From Acidobacterium sp. (GTDB lineage Bacteria; Acidobacteriota; Terriglobia; Terriglobales; Acidobacteriaceae), in contig PKVY01000019.1 of assembly GCA_003131625.1 (NCBI GenBank), forward strand, positions 1 through 44,488: a DNA stretch of 44,488 nt. Reading direction: 5' to 3'. The notes below the pieces were generated by a model that saw only the letters and a list, made by a program, of their open reading frames with translations, ran no database searches and was not told where the DNA came from. Shown here one piece after another: positions 7,642 through 15,812 of the stretch. The translations under genes were made by a program, and so were the position numbers. How positions within the stretch are numbered: the stretch's first letter is position 1; every line of letters begins with the position of its first letter.

Positions 7642-9369
7642 ATGACCGATCCCAAACTACCCGATCACCCCAAACTTCAGAATCGGCTCGCTTCGAAGCT
7701 GGACCTGAAACAGCCGCGCCCCCAGAGCCACGCAAAGAAGATGGCCGCGCTGCTGGCCGCCATCCACGCCCAGGAAGACGAGATCAGAACCGGTGGCGGA
7801 GCGAAGGCCATCGAAGCCCAGCACGGCAAACAGCGCCTGACGGCTCGGGAACGGCTCGACCTGCTGCTCGATCCGGGAACGCAATTCTTCGAGCTGGGCC
7901 TCTTTGCCGCCTTCGGCATGTATGAAGAATGGGGTGGCGCGCCGGCTGCCGGGGTCGTTACGGGCCTCGGAACCGTCGCTGGCCGGCTGTGCATGATTGT
8001 CGCCAACGATGCCACGGTGAAAGCCGGCGCATTCTTCCCGATGACGGCGAAGAAGGTTCTCCGCGCGCAGCACATCGCCATGGAGAACCGCATCCCGACT
8101 CTTTACCTGGTCGATTCGTCTGGAATCTTTCTGCCGCTGCAGGAGGACGTTTTTCCCGATCAGGATGATTTTGGCCGCATCTTCCGCAACAACGCTGTGA
8201 TGTCGGCGTCGGGCATTCCGCAGATTACGGCCATTATGGGGATGTGTGTGGCCGGCGGCGCCTATTTGCCGGTCATGACGGACCAGGTTCTGATGACGGA
8301 GGGCAGCGGGCTTTTTCTCGCCGGTCCGGCGCTGGTCCAGGCCGCCATTGGACAGAAATATTCAGCGGAAGAACTGGGCGGTGCGACCATGCACGCCGAA
8401 ATTTCCGGCACGGTGGATTTCAAGGAGCCGAACGACCACCTCTGCATCGCCCGGTTGCGCTCGCTGGTATCGAAATGGGGTCATTCGGCGCATGCGCCGT
8501 TCGATCGCGCTGCGTTCGATGCGGATAACGACGGACCGCGCTTCCCTGCCAGCGAGCTGCATGCGCTGCTCGATCCGGACCCGGCAAAGGCCGCTGTGAA
8601 CAGCTACGACATGCACGACGTGATCGCACGCATCGTGGACCGCAGCGAGTTCGATGAGTATCGGCCTGGCTACGGACGCACTTTGCTGTGCGGCTATGCG
8701 CGGATCGGCGGCACCGCTGTCGGCATCGTGGCGAACCAGAAGCTGCCGCAGCCGCAGACCAGCCACTCCGGCGAAAAGCGCCTCGAGTTCGGCGGTGTGA
8801 TTTATGCCGAAAGCGCCGACAAAGCCGCGCGCTTCATCATGGACTGCAACCAGAACCTGATCCCTCTGATTTTTTTGCACGACGTGAACGGCTTCATGGT
8901 GGGCCGCGATGCGGAGTGGAGCGGGATCATCCGTTCCGGGGCCAAGATGGTCACCGCCGTCGCTAATTCCGTCGTCCCCAAGATTTCCGTCATCGTCGGC
9001 GGATCCTTTGGAGCGGGGAACTACGCCATGTGCGGCAAGGCTTACGACCCGCGCTTCATTTTCGCGTGGCCTACGGCCCGCTATGCCGTCATGAGCGGGG
9101 ATTCGGCGGCGAGCACGCTGGTCGAGATTCGCATCCGCCAGCTGGAGCGCGGCGGGAAACAGCTGAGCGACGAGGAAAAGCAGGAGCTGGTCGCCTCCAT
9201 CAAGGCCACCTACGAGGCCCAGACCGATTGCCGGTATGCCGCGGCGCGCCTGTGGGTCGATGCCATCATCGACCCGGCCCAGACCCGCGACGCTCTGCTG
9301 CTGGCGCTGGAGGCCGTCTCCCTTAATCCGGACGTCCCCAGGTTCAATCCGGGCATACTCCAGACGTAA
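7642..9369 (+). CDS. Acyl-CoA carboxylase, carboxyltransferase (beta) subunit, methylcrotonyl-CoA type
   Basis: Transfers CO2 from carboxybiotin to an acyl-CoA. The 575-residue protein has the two crotonase-like halves of this family. The N-terminal half includes KQRLTARERLDLLLDPGT, VANDATVKAGAFFPMTAKK and GGAYLPVMTDQ. The C-terminal half includes VANQKL, LIFLHDVNGFMVG, GGSFGAGNYAMCGKAYDPRF and WPTARYAVM. These match methylcrotonyl/geranyl-CoA carboxylase beta chains better than propionyl-CoA types. The HMG-CoA-lyase-like gene at 11010 fits a leucine breakdown route. No biotin carboxylase (alpha) gene is in the window. No Shine-Dalgarno is seen; the 7-bp array lies against the start. Confidence 0.88.
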   Translation: MTDPKLPDHPKLQNRLASKLDLKQPRPQSHAKKMAALLAAIHAQEDEIRTGGGAKAIEAQHGKQRLTARERLDLLLDPGTQFFELGLFAAFGMYEEWGGAPAAGVVTGLGTVAGRLCMIVANDATVKAGAFFPMTAKKVLRAQHIAMENRIPTLYLVDSSGIFLPLQEDVFPDQDDFGRIFRNNAVMSASGIPQITAIMGMCVAGGAYLPVMTDQVLMTEGSGLFLAGPALVQAAIGQKYSAEELGGATMHAEISGTVDFKEPNDHLCIARLRSLVSKWGHSAHAPFDRAAFDADNDGPRFPASELHALLDPDPAKAAVNSYDMHDVIARIVDRSEFDEYRPGYGRTLLCGYARIGGTAVGIVANQKLPQPQTSHSGEKRLEFGGVIYAESADKAARFIMDCNQNLIPLIFLHDVNGFMVGRDAEWSGIIRSGAKMVTAVANSVVPKISVIVGGSFGAGNYAMCGKAYDPRFIFAWPTARYAVMSGDSAASTLVEIRIRQLERGGKQLSDEEKQELVASIKATYEAQTDCRYAAARLWVDAIIDPAQTRDALLLALEAVSLNPDVPRFNPGILQT

Positions 9370-9426
9370 CCGCGCCCGGCCAGATTGGCCTCTTTTTCTT
9401 GTTATTTGGGGAGTATTCTTGAAACC

Positions 9427-9831
9427 ATGGCTTCATCTTCCGCCGCGACGGCACGCAGGAAGCGCGGGGGACCGAAAACCTCCACCGGCGGCGGCTGGAA
9501 AATGTGGTGGCCGCTGCTGCTCGGCATTGCCATTACGCCGTTTACGATACGCCTTGCCGGCATTCTGACTCTCGAAGGCCCGAAGGCCTTCGCCCTCCTC
9601 TATCCCTGGGTCGACGTTCTACGCAGCCGCGTCCTGCACACGCCCGCGGACCTCGTTGGCCATGCGTACCAGAAGATGATGTATCTCCAGTTCCCTCTCT
9701 ACGGCCTGCTCATGACCGTGACTTTCCGGGCCGGCAGGCATCTCCGAGCTTTCATCATCGGACTCAGCGTGCACTTTACTGGCCTGATTCTGGTCATCGT
9801 CCTCGCGTATCTCGGACAATTCCCGCAATGA
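9427..9831 (+). CDS. Membrane protein of unknown function
   Basis: A 134-residue protein with a basic Ser/Gly/Lys-rich N-terminus and about three hydrophobic segments (near residues 26-45, 79-93 and 110-130). I recognise no family. The ATG at 9427 follows GGGGAG by about 12 bases; an in-frame ATG at 9385 is less likely. It sits 57 bases after the carboxyltransferase gene and 25 bases before the next membrane protein, so it probably shares a transcript. Confidence 0.7.
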   Translation: MASSSAATARRKRGGPKTSTGGGWKMWWPLLLGIAITPFTIRLAGILTLEGPKAFALLYPWVDVLRSRVLHTPADLVGHAYQKMMYLQFPLYGLLMTVTFRAGRHLRAFIIGLSVHFTGLILVIVLAYLGQFPQ

Positions 9832-9856
9832 TCGGCCCCGGAAAGCGAATCCCAAA

Positions 9857-10642
9857 ATGACGTGGCATCGGATACTCGCCCGCATGCTCGTCACCCAGCT
9901 CCGGCTCCGCTTTCTCGTTGCGCTTCTCGCTCTTGTTCTCCTCTGCACCGCGCTCACGCTTCTCTTCCTCATCGCGTGGCATCGCCGCGGAGACACGTAC
10001 GCGCTCGCCCTCGGCGCGCTGCTCAGCTTCTTTGCCTCGGTGATCACCGCCATGGTCACGCTCACGTATCTGCACGTCTCGCGGCGGTCTCTTGCCGCAG
10101 CCGAGGCCGCCATCGCCCTGCAGCGCGAGCAGTGGGAGGCTCGCCTCACCGTGCAGCCGCGGTTCTGGATGGGCATCCGTTCCGAAACCACCGACCGCTT
10201 CGCTCACCGGCCGCTCACCGTCACTTACCGTCGCGACCGCGCGGAGAACGGCCAGCACTACTACGACTCCGTCACCTGGCCGCAGTTCGTCGTCGATGTC
10301 TGGAATGACGCGGAGCGCTCTTTCCGTCTCGCGGGCTATCGTCTCTGGGTCCGCGATGAGGATCACATTGCTATCGAGCGTCCGCTCTCCGGGTTCGTGG
10401 TGCCGCCCAACGAGCTGCGCTCCTTTGCCGTGACCCAGGAGCTGATCGCGCTCACCGTCCGGCAAAGGCAATTCCAGGAACGATATGAGCGCCCTCCCTG
10501 CGAGGAAAGCGTCATCGGCCTGCGTCTCCACTACTCCGACTGGCGCGATGACAATCGTTCCAGCCGCGACGACTACTATCTGCTCCTCACCCCGCCACTT
10601 TCGAAGGAGTTATGCATCCAACGGGTCGAGCGTCATGCCTGA
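9857..10642 (+). CDS. Two-helix membrane protein with soluble C-terminal domain, unknown function
   Basis: A 261-residue protein. Two transmembrane segments (about 17-41 and 49-71) are followed by a short helix and a 160-residue soluble part rich in Trp, Tyr, Arg and Asp. Not a family I recognise. The stop overlaps the next gene's start by 8 bases, suggesting translational coupling. The next gene is also a membrane protein, so the pair may act together. Confidence 0.7.
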   Translation: MTWHRILARMLVTQLRLRFLVALLALVLLCTALTLLFLIAWHRRGDTYALALGALLSFFASVITAMVTLTYLHVSRRSLAAAEAAIALQREQWEARLTVQPRFWMGIRSETTDRFAHRPLTVTYRRDRAENGQHYYDSVTWPQFVVDVWNDAERSFRLAGYRLWVRDEDHIAIERPLSGFVVPPNELRSFAVTQELIALTVRQRQFQERYERPPCEESVIGLRLHYSDWRDDNRSSRDDYYLLLTPPLSKELCIQRVERHA

Positions 10643-10997
10643 GATCGTCCTCCGTCGATCAGATCGTTCTTTCTTCGTCCTGCTGACGCCGCTCTTCGCC
10701 GCGTCGCTGCCCTCGCTGATCTTCTGCGCGCTGGCGTTGGCGTTCTGGCTGCACGGCATGCCCGCCCACCATTCCGTTGCGCTGCACTTCCCGGGACAGG
10801 GCATCTGGGACCAGTTGCTCGACCTGGAGCTTTCTGTCTACCAATGGATTGTGCGCTGGAACTCCGACGTGACTCTGGCCGCCACCGCCTTATTCGTCTC
10901 CACTTTGCTGCTGCCTCGCTGGCGTCACTGGATGGGATTAGCCCTGATACCCTACGGCTTGCTGCTTTGCGCCGACTTCACGCTGCGTTGGCGCTGA
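10635..10997 (+). CDS. Small membrane protein, unknown function
   Basis: A 120-residue protein starting at an ATG inside the end of the upstream gene. Three hydrophobic segments (about 13-35, 68-85 and 96-116). It ends 12 bases before the HMG-CoA-lyase-like gene. Function unknown; conserved co-location would need comparative data. Confidence 0.65.
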   Translation: MPEIVLRRSDRSFFVLLTPLFAASLPSLIFCALALAFWLHGMPAHHSVALHFPGQGIWDQLLDLELSVYQWIVRWNSDVTLAATALFVSTLLLPRWRHWMGLALIPYGLLLCADFTLRWR

Positions 10998-11009
10998 AGC
11001 CCTGTCGCC

Positions 11010-11885
11010 ATGACCTCTGCCGTCAAGATCGTCGAGTGTCCCCGGGATGCCTGGCAGGGTCTGCCCAAACCCATCCCTGCCGAGATTAAGGCGGATTACC
11101 TGCGCACCCTGGTTGCTGCCGGCTTCCGCCATATCGACGCCGTTTCCTTCGTCTCGCCCCATGCCGTGCCGCAAATGGCCGATGCCGAGCAGGTCCTCGC
11201 CTTTCTCGACCCGCCCGACGATGTGGAAATCATCGGCATCGTCGTCAACTCGAAGGGAGCGGCGCGCGCCGTTGAGACGGAGGCCGTTGCCACGCTGGGG
11301 TTTCCGTATTCCATCTCTCCTGAGTTTCTCCGTCGCAATCAGAACCAGACCCCCGAAGAATCGCTGGAGGCGCTGGAGGCTGTCGGTCAGGCGGCTTTTC
11401 AGGCCGGTCTCGGAGTCATTGCCTACATCTCTATGGCTTTTGGCAATCCTTATGGAGATCCGTGGAGCGTCGACGAGGTCGTCGCGGCCTGCGATCTGCT
11501 CACGGACTCCGGCATCACGCAGATTTCTCTGGCGGATACGGTCGGCCTCTCCACTCCACAGCAAGTTGCCGATGTTGTTAGTGCCGCTCTCGGCGCGATC
11601 GACACGAGGGTCGAGATCGGTGTTCATCTGCATGCGCGCCCTGACGATGCTGCGGCAAAAATTGCGGCAGCCTGGAATGCCGGTTGCCGGCGCTTCGACA
11701 TGGCCATCGGCGGATTCGGCGGTTGTCCGTTTGCTCAGGACGCGCTCGTCGGCAATGTTGCTACGGAACTGGCGCTCGCCGAACTGGGGCGGCTGGGGGC
11801 CGAGTTGCCCCGGCTGCACCCACTCGACAGCTTGCGTGCCGCAGCCGCGGAGATCGAACGCAAGTACGGCCTGGCCGTTCAGTAA
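11010..11885 (+). CDS. Hydroxymethylglutaryl-CoA lyase-like enzyme (DRE-TIM family)
   Basis: Expected reaction: 3-hydroxy-3-methylglutaryl-CoA to acetoacetate and acetyl-CoA, the last step of leucine breakdown. At 291 residues it is typical in length. Visible motifs are an N-terminal PRDAWQ (metal Asp of the DRE-TIM barrel), FVSPHAVPQMAD, the metal ligands in HLHAR and the catalytic-loop cysteine in GGCPFAQDALVGNVATE. The canonical GPRDGLQNE is altered to ECPRDAWQGLPK, so substrate preference could differ from classical MvaB. It lies in the same block as the methylcrotonyl-type carboxyltransferase, which supports the leucine assignment. Confidence 0.82.
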   Translation: MTSAVKIVECPRDAWQGLPKPIPAEIKADYLRTLVAAGFRHIDAVSFVSPHAVPQMADAEQVLAFLDPPDDVEIIGIVVNSKGAARAVETEAVATLGFPYSISPEFLRRNQNQTPEESLEALEAVGQAAFQAGLGVIAYISMAFGNPYGDPWSVDEVVAACDLLTDSGITQISLADTVGLSTPQQVADVVSAALGAIDTRVEIGVHLHARPDDAAAKIAAAWNAGCRRFDMAIGGFGGCPFAQDALVGNVATELALAELGRLGAELPRLHPLDSLRAAAAEIERKYGLAVQ

Positions 11886-11930
11886 CCCTTCCTTTCCAGG
11901 GGGCCTGCTCTGCCTGGTACACTGGAAGCG

Positions 11931-12998
11931 ATGATCCCCACCCTCGAATGGACCTCGGAAGGGGTCCGCTTCCTCGACCAAACCAGGCTGCCGCTCGAAG
12001 AGGTATACGTCCTCGCTACCACGTATCAGCAGGTGGCGGAGGTCATTACCACCATGGTCGTGCGCGGAGCTCCGGCGATTGGCGTGTCGGCGGCGATGGG
12101 GCTTGCGCTCGGCGTAAAAAACAGTCCAGCCACCACCGTTCCGGCGCTGGCAGCTGAGTTCCAGACGATGTGCAGGACCCTGGCAGCCACCCGGCCGACG
12201 GCGGTGAACCTCTTTTGGGCCATCGAGCGCATGAAGAATCGGTTCACCGAGCTGGCTTCTCATTCCGGAGCCACGCCGGCCAGCATTCGCATTGGCCTGA
12301 TCGCCGAAGCCCGGCGTATGTACGACGAGGACATTGCTGCCTGCCGGCGGATGGGCACCCATGGAGCGGCGCTGCTGCCGCGTTCCGGCGGCGTGCTCAC
12401 CCATTGCAATGCCGGCGCTCTCGCCACTTGCGGTTATGGCACGGCGCTCGGCGTCATCCGATCGGCGGTCGAGCAGGGACATCAGATCCATGTCTACGCC
12501 GACGAGACTCGGCCGTTTCTCCAGGGAGCTCGGCTAACGGCATGGGAGCTCATGCACGACGGCATTCCGACTACCGTGATCTGCGACAACATGGCGGCCA
12601 GCCTGATGCGCCAGGGCAAAATCCAGGCAGTGATCGTCGGAGCCGACCGCATTGCGGCCAACGGCGATGTGGCCAATAAGATTGGAACCTATGGGGTTGC
12701 GGTGCTGGCCAAAGAGCACGGCATCCCGTTCTTCGTGGCGGCGCCGTGGTCGACCATCGATCTGAAAACGGCGACCGGCGACTCGATCCCGATCGAAAAG
12801 CGGCCGGAGATCGAGGTCACGCACCATGGCGGCAAGCAGCTGACCCCTCATGGAGTCGGGATCGAAAACCCGGCTTTCGACGTGACGCCGGCCAAATACG
12901 TTACAGCCATCATTACCGAACGCGGCGTGCTCCGCCCGCCTTATAGCGACTCGCTTCAGGAGCGGGAAACCGCTGCCTCAGTCCCAGCCACCGGCTGA
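11931..12998 (+). CDS. mtnA: S-methyl-5-thioribose-1-phosphate isomerase
   Basis: Isomerises methylthioribose-1-phosphate to methylthioribulose-1-phosphate in the methionine salvage pathway. The 355-residue protein belongs to the eIF2B-like fold and carries the signature [11 protein letters not shown], the catalytic Cys159 in [10 protein letters not shown], Asp239 in [10 protein letters not shown] and the family motif [18 protein letters not shown]. It begins 45 bases after the lyase gene on the same strand. No other methionine salvage gene is in the window. Confidence 0.95.
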   Translation: MIPTLEWTSEGVRFLDQTRLPLEEVYVLATTYQQVAEVITTMVVRGAPAIGVSAAMGLALGVKNSPATTVPALAAEFQTMCRTLAATRPTAVNLFWAIERMKNRFTELASHSGATPASIRIGLIAEARRMYDEDIAACRRMGTHGAALLPRSGGVLTHCNAGALATCGYGTALGVIRSAVEQGHQIHVYADETRPFLQGARLTAWELMHDGIPTTVICDNMAASLMRQGKIQAVIVGADRIAANGDVANKIGTYGVAVLAKEHGIPFFVAAPWSTIDLKTATGDSIPIEKRPEIEVTHHGGKQLTPHGVGIENPAFDVTPAKYVTAIITERGVLRPPYSDSLQERETAASVPATG

Positions 12999-13053
12999 AC
13001 GGGTGACTATCATGACCTGCGAGTCACTGCGGATCCGAGACTCGCTTTGCATT

Positions 13054-13082
13054 TGCAGTACGTTTGCAGTATAAATGCAGTA
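13054..13082 (+). promoter_or_regulatory. Three 11-bp-phased TGCAGTA repeats, candidate operator
   Basis: TGCAGTA occurs at 13054, 13065 and 13076, exactly 11 bases apart, about one helical turn, so all copies face the same side of the DNA. The last copy touches the AAGGAGA ribosome site of the RHH gene that follows. RHH proteins typically bind such short direct repeats, so autoregulation is likely (inference). Confidence 0.65.
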
Positions 13083-13094
13083 AGGAGAGCTCCC

Positions 13095-13298
13095 ATGGCT
13101 CGCTTTACTATTGACACGGACCAGAAGTTCGATCAGAATCTCGACGATCTTGTGAACCTCACCGGCGGTACCAAGGCCGACGTGATCCGCAAGGCCCTTG
13201 CGACCTACAAGTACCTCAAAACAGAGGACCAGGACCCTGAGTCCACGGTCTCCATCACCAAAAACGGCATTGTGGTTAAAGACGTTATCCTTCCCTAG
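13095..13298 (+). CDS. Ribbon-helix-helix (CopG-like) DNA-binding protein
   Basis: A 67-residue protein. The N-terminal strand FTIDTDQKFDQNLDDL is followed by two helices around LTGGTKADVIRKALATYKYL, the RHH layout (residues 1-43). A short beta-rich tail ends IVVKDVILP. The ATG at 13095 has a strong AAGGAGA site. The membrane protein gene follows 18 bases downstream, so both are probably co-transcribed. The 11-bp-phased repeats just upstream are its probable binding sites. Such a protein can be an antitoxin or a simple repressor; the partner does not resemble a known toxin. Confidence 0.75.
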   Translation: MARFTIDTDQKFDQNLDDLVNLTGGTKADVIRKALATYKYLKTEDQDPESTVSITKNGIVVKDVILP

Positions 13299-13316
13299 GC
13301 TGCCAGGAGGAAACTC

Positions 13317-13760
13317 GTGGCTGCAGCACCGCCCCCAGGCCAAACCCAGCCGCCGGTCGTCACCATTCCCGTCAGTGGCGCAAGCGGAATCGGCGATCTC
13401 ACCATACCGCAGGTCGTCAGCATCCCGGGTAGCGGTGTAGGAGCATTTGGCGAAATCACCGTCACGCCCCCCACTTTTCTTGAGAAGTGGGGGATTGTGT
13501 TTGTAGCAGTCGCCGGCGGGTGGATATTAGGCGTTTGCGCCTGCATGCTCTGGTACTACGTCGACCACCTTGCGGCTCCGCCACCCCAGACAGCCAGCGT
13601 TACCGCGGACGCCTACAAAATAGCCCTCGACCTCTACAAAACCGCAAGCGACCAGTTTCGCGATTCCTTCAGCTTCGTTTTCGATCTCATGGTGACCAGG
13701 ACGATCCTGCCGTTGGTTACCCTGCTGCTCGGTTATCTCTTTGGATCGAAGAAGAGCTAG
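13317..13760 (+). CDS. Membrane protein downstream of the RHH regulator
   Basis: A 147-residue protein with a GTG start behind a perfect AGGAGG. Residues 1-55 are a Pro/Gly/Val-rich, apparently disordered N-terminal part with repeated VTIP/VSIPGSG/ITVTPP strings. A transmembrane segment (about 57-80), a helical stretch (90-120) and a second transmembrane segment (about 125-142) follow. No family recognised. Its tight link to the RHH gene suggests that its level is controlled by that protein. It ends six bases from a convergent membrane protein gene. Confidence 0.7.
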   Translation: MAAAPPPGQTQPPVVTIPVSGASGIGDLTIPQVVSIPGSGVGAFGEITVTPPTFLEKWGIVFVAVAGGWILGVCACMLWYYVDHLAAPPPQTASVTADAYKIALDLYKTASDQFRDSFSFVFDLMVTRTILPLVTLLLGYLFGSKKS

Positions 13761-13766
13761 CCTCCC

Positions 13767-14069
13767 TTACTGCCCCTGCAGCCAGCGTGCGTAGGGGTAG
13801 AGAAGCAGGAAGACGATGAGGGCGAGGGCCAGCACGTCGGCGTAGAGCAGCAGCAGCACGCCGCCGTGATAGAAGCTCCAGCGGGGGCGGAGGCAGCGGC
13901 TGGTTTCCCAGGTGCCGTAAGCGGCGAGGAAGACGGGCACGAGGAGCAGGAGCGAGGCGTGAACATTGGGAAAGCCGCCCCAGACCAGCGCCAGGACAAC
14001 GCTGCCGACCACCAGCACGGTTCCCCGCAGAAGCGAGCGGGCTCGTATATTGAAGACGGCGTACTGCAT
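13767..14069 (-). CDS. Small multi-helix membrane protein
   Basis: A 100-residue, strongly hydrophobic protein with three probable transmembrane segments (about 15-31, 37-50 and 68-91). Family not recognised. Its ATG at 14069 lies only 23 bases from the divergent scoB start, so promoters for both must overlap or the true start is further in. Confidence 0.6.
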   Translation of the reverse strand: MQYAVFNIRARSLLRGTVLVVGSVVLALVWGGFPNVHASLLLLVPVFLAAYGTWETSRCLRPRWSFYHGGVLLLLYADVLALALIVFLLLYPYARWLQGQ

Positions 14070-14092
14070 GGGGCTGGGGCGCGAGAAAACTC

Positions 14093-14797
14093 ATGACTAC
14101 TGTATCGAATCCGGGAGCGTCTTCGTCGGGCGCGGCCTCGGCCGCCGAAAAACGTGAGCGCATTGTGAAGCGGGTGGCGCGGGAGCTGCGCGACGGCTAC
14201 TACGTGAACCTCGGCATCGGGCTGCCGACGCTGGTGGCGAACCACGTTCCGCCCGGCATTGAAGTCGTCCTGCAGTCGGAGAACGGGATGCTGGGGGTCG
14301 GGCCCTATCCGCTGGCCGGCGAGGAAGACCCGGACCTGATCAACGCGGGCAAGGAAACGGTGTCGGCGCTGCCGGGAACGGTCTACTTCTCGAGCGCCGA
14401 CTCCTTCGCGATGATTCGCGGCGGGCACATCGACCTCAGCGTCCTGGGCGCGATGGAAGTCGATGAGGAAGGGACGCTGGCGAACTGGATGATCCCCGGC
14501 AAAATGGTGAAGGGGATGGGCGGGGCAATGGATCTCGTGGCCAGCGCGCGGCGGGTGATCGTCGCCATGGAACACTGCACCAAAGATGGTGCACCGAAAA
14601 TTCTGAAAAAATGCACGCTGCCGCTGACCGGCGTCCGCGTCGTCGAGACGATCGCGACGGAACTGGCCTGGATTCGCGTCACGCCGCAGGGTCTGGTGCT
14701 GGAGGAGATCGCACCGGGTGTGAGCGTGGAAGAGGTGCAGCGGTTGACGGAACCCAAACTCCGAATCAGTCCCACCCTGGGAGAAATGGCCTCCTAG
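14093..14797 (+). CDS. scoB: 3-oxoacid (succinyl-CoA:acetoacetate) CoA-transferase, subunit B
   Basis: Subunit B of the heterodimeric enzyme that moves CoA from succinyl-CoA to acetoacetate. The catalytic glutamate is in [10 protein letters not shown]. Other family motifs are [51 protein letters not shown] and [14 protein letters not shown]. At 234 residues it is about full length. Subunit A is normally immediately upstream, but here a divergent membrane gene takes that place, so scoA must be elsewhere or missing. Together with the HMG-CoA lyase it would use acetoacetate from leucine. The stop overlaps the convergent antitoxin stop by four bases. Confidence 0.9.
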   Translation: MTTVSNPGASSSGAASAAEKRERIVKRVARELRDGYYVNLGIGLPTLVANHVPPGIEVVLQSENGMLGVGPYPLAGEEDPDLINAGKETVSALPGTVYFSSADSFAMIRGGHIDLSVLGAMEVDEEGTLANWMIPGKMVKGMGGAMDLVASARRVIVAMEHCTKDGAPKILKKCTLPLTGVRVVETIATELAWIRVTPQGLVLEEIAPGVSVEEVQRLTEPKLRISPTLGEMAS

Positions 14798-15168
14798 ACC
14801 GCAGAGGCAATCCGGCGCGTGGCTCGCCGTGGGGTCGCCAAAGCCTTGCCTCGTCGCGTCCGTGATACCACTGGCCGGACCGCGATCCTAGCCTCCAGGT
14901 GCAGCCGGTCTGCATACCGCAGCAGCTTTTCGATGCTCACTTGCGAAATTCTGCCCTTCAACAGGTTGCTCACCGACGGCTGGTACTCGTCGAGAAGCCC
15001 TACCAGTTGCGCCTGGGTGTAACCTTTGGCCCGCACGTGCTCCAGGATCGCCGACAGGATCTCCGCCTTCACCTTCAGCGCGCTCGCCTCCGAGGTGGAG
15101 AATCCCAGCACATCGAAGATGTTTCCCTTCACGATATGGGTTGGCTTATTCTCAACCGCGCTTTTCAT
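14794..15168 (-). CDS. HigA-like antitoxin with XRE-type helix-turn-helix
   Basis: A 124-residue protein. Residues 30-95 contain an XRE helix-turn-helix of the HTH_37 type: [20 protein letters not shown] followed by [22 protein letters not shown]. The C-terminal 30 residues are basic. It overlaps the end of the upstream toxin-like gene by 17 bases, so translation is probably coupled. The order toxin then antitoxin is the HigBA arrangement. It should neutralise the toxin and repress the operon (known of the family). Confidence 0.82.
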   Translation of the reverse strand: MKSAVENKPTHIVKGNIFDVLGFSTSEASALKVKAEILSAILEHVRAKGYTQAQLVGLLDEYQPSVSNLLKGRISQVSIEKLLRYADRLHLEARIAVRPVVSRTRRGKALATPRRATRRIASAV

Positions 15169-15526
15169 GTGCCCTCTGCTCCTGCAATCGTTGCATCACT
15201 CGTTTCAATCTCTGCCTTGCTAACTCGATGTCTCTTCGATCCGTCTTCCGGCGGTCCTTCTCGAAGCAATGCAGCACGTAAATCGTGTTCACCACTTTCG
15301 ACACGTAGATGGCTAGGTACCAAGTGCGTTCATCGGCCTCTTTCAGCTCGTACACGCCGGGGCCAATGGAACTCATGCTGCGCGTCTGCGATGTCGGTTC
15401 CCTGCCGATCTGTAATTGCCGCAGAGAGAATCCCAGCGCCCGCTTAATCTCATCGGGAAAACTGGAGAGGACCTCGAGGGAGTCGCCCTCGAAGTGGATC
15501 TCAGCGGTCTGGTCGTGACCCCTCAA
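15152..15526 (-). CDS. RelE/HigB-like (Gp49 family) toxin
   Basis: Predicted mRNA interferase partner of the adjacent antitoxin. The core reads IHFEGDSLEVLSSFPDEIKR, LGFSLRQLQIGREP, GVYELKEADERTWYLAIYVS and TIYVLHCFEKDRRKT, the Gp49/HigB pattern. I chose the TTG at 15524-15526 (124 residues) because GGAAGG lies seven bases upstream and homology begins here. The frame is open to 15667, with no family pattern in that part. A degenerate TATATT -10 box about 35 bases further upstream may be its promoter. Confidence 0.8.
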   Translation of the reverse strand: MRGHDQTAEIHFEGDSLEVLSSFPDEIKRALGFSLRQLQIGREPTSQTRSMSSIGPGVYELKEADERTWYLAIYVSKVVNTIYVLHCFEKDRRKTDRRDIELARQRLKRVMQRLQEQRAHEKRG

Positions 15527-15812
15527 CAGAACCTTCCAGCAATCGGAATCCGCCAAACTGGAATATACAACATTTGCTATAACGCAGGAAGCGGACGTCC
15601 CTGGTTCCCTGGAAGGGGCATTACCAGAGGTCAAACGAAAACCCTTTGTCGCCGATGGTGGACCCAAACTGATCTTAAGTGGTATAGCGAAGACCGCGTG
15701 TATCGCCGATGATTCCTGTGACTGAACGACGTGGGACCGCCGGGTTCAAGGCATTTGGCGCGGTCGCTGATGACTACGGTCATCGTGTCCATCCGGAAGG
15801 CCTCATGGCCTG

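Noticed and set aside
10938-12491. 517-residue minus-strand frame
   Set aside because: Antisense shadow of the HMG-CoA-lyase-like gene and mtnA, both of which have clear active-site motifs.
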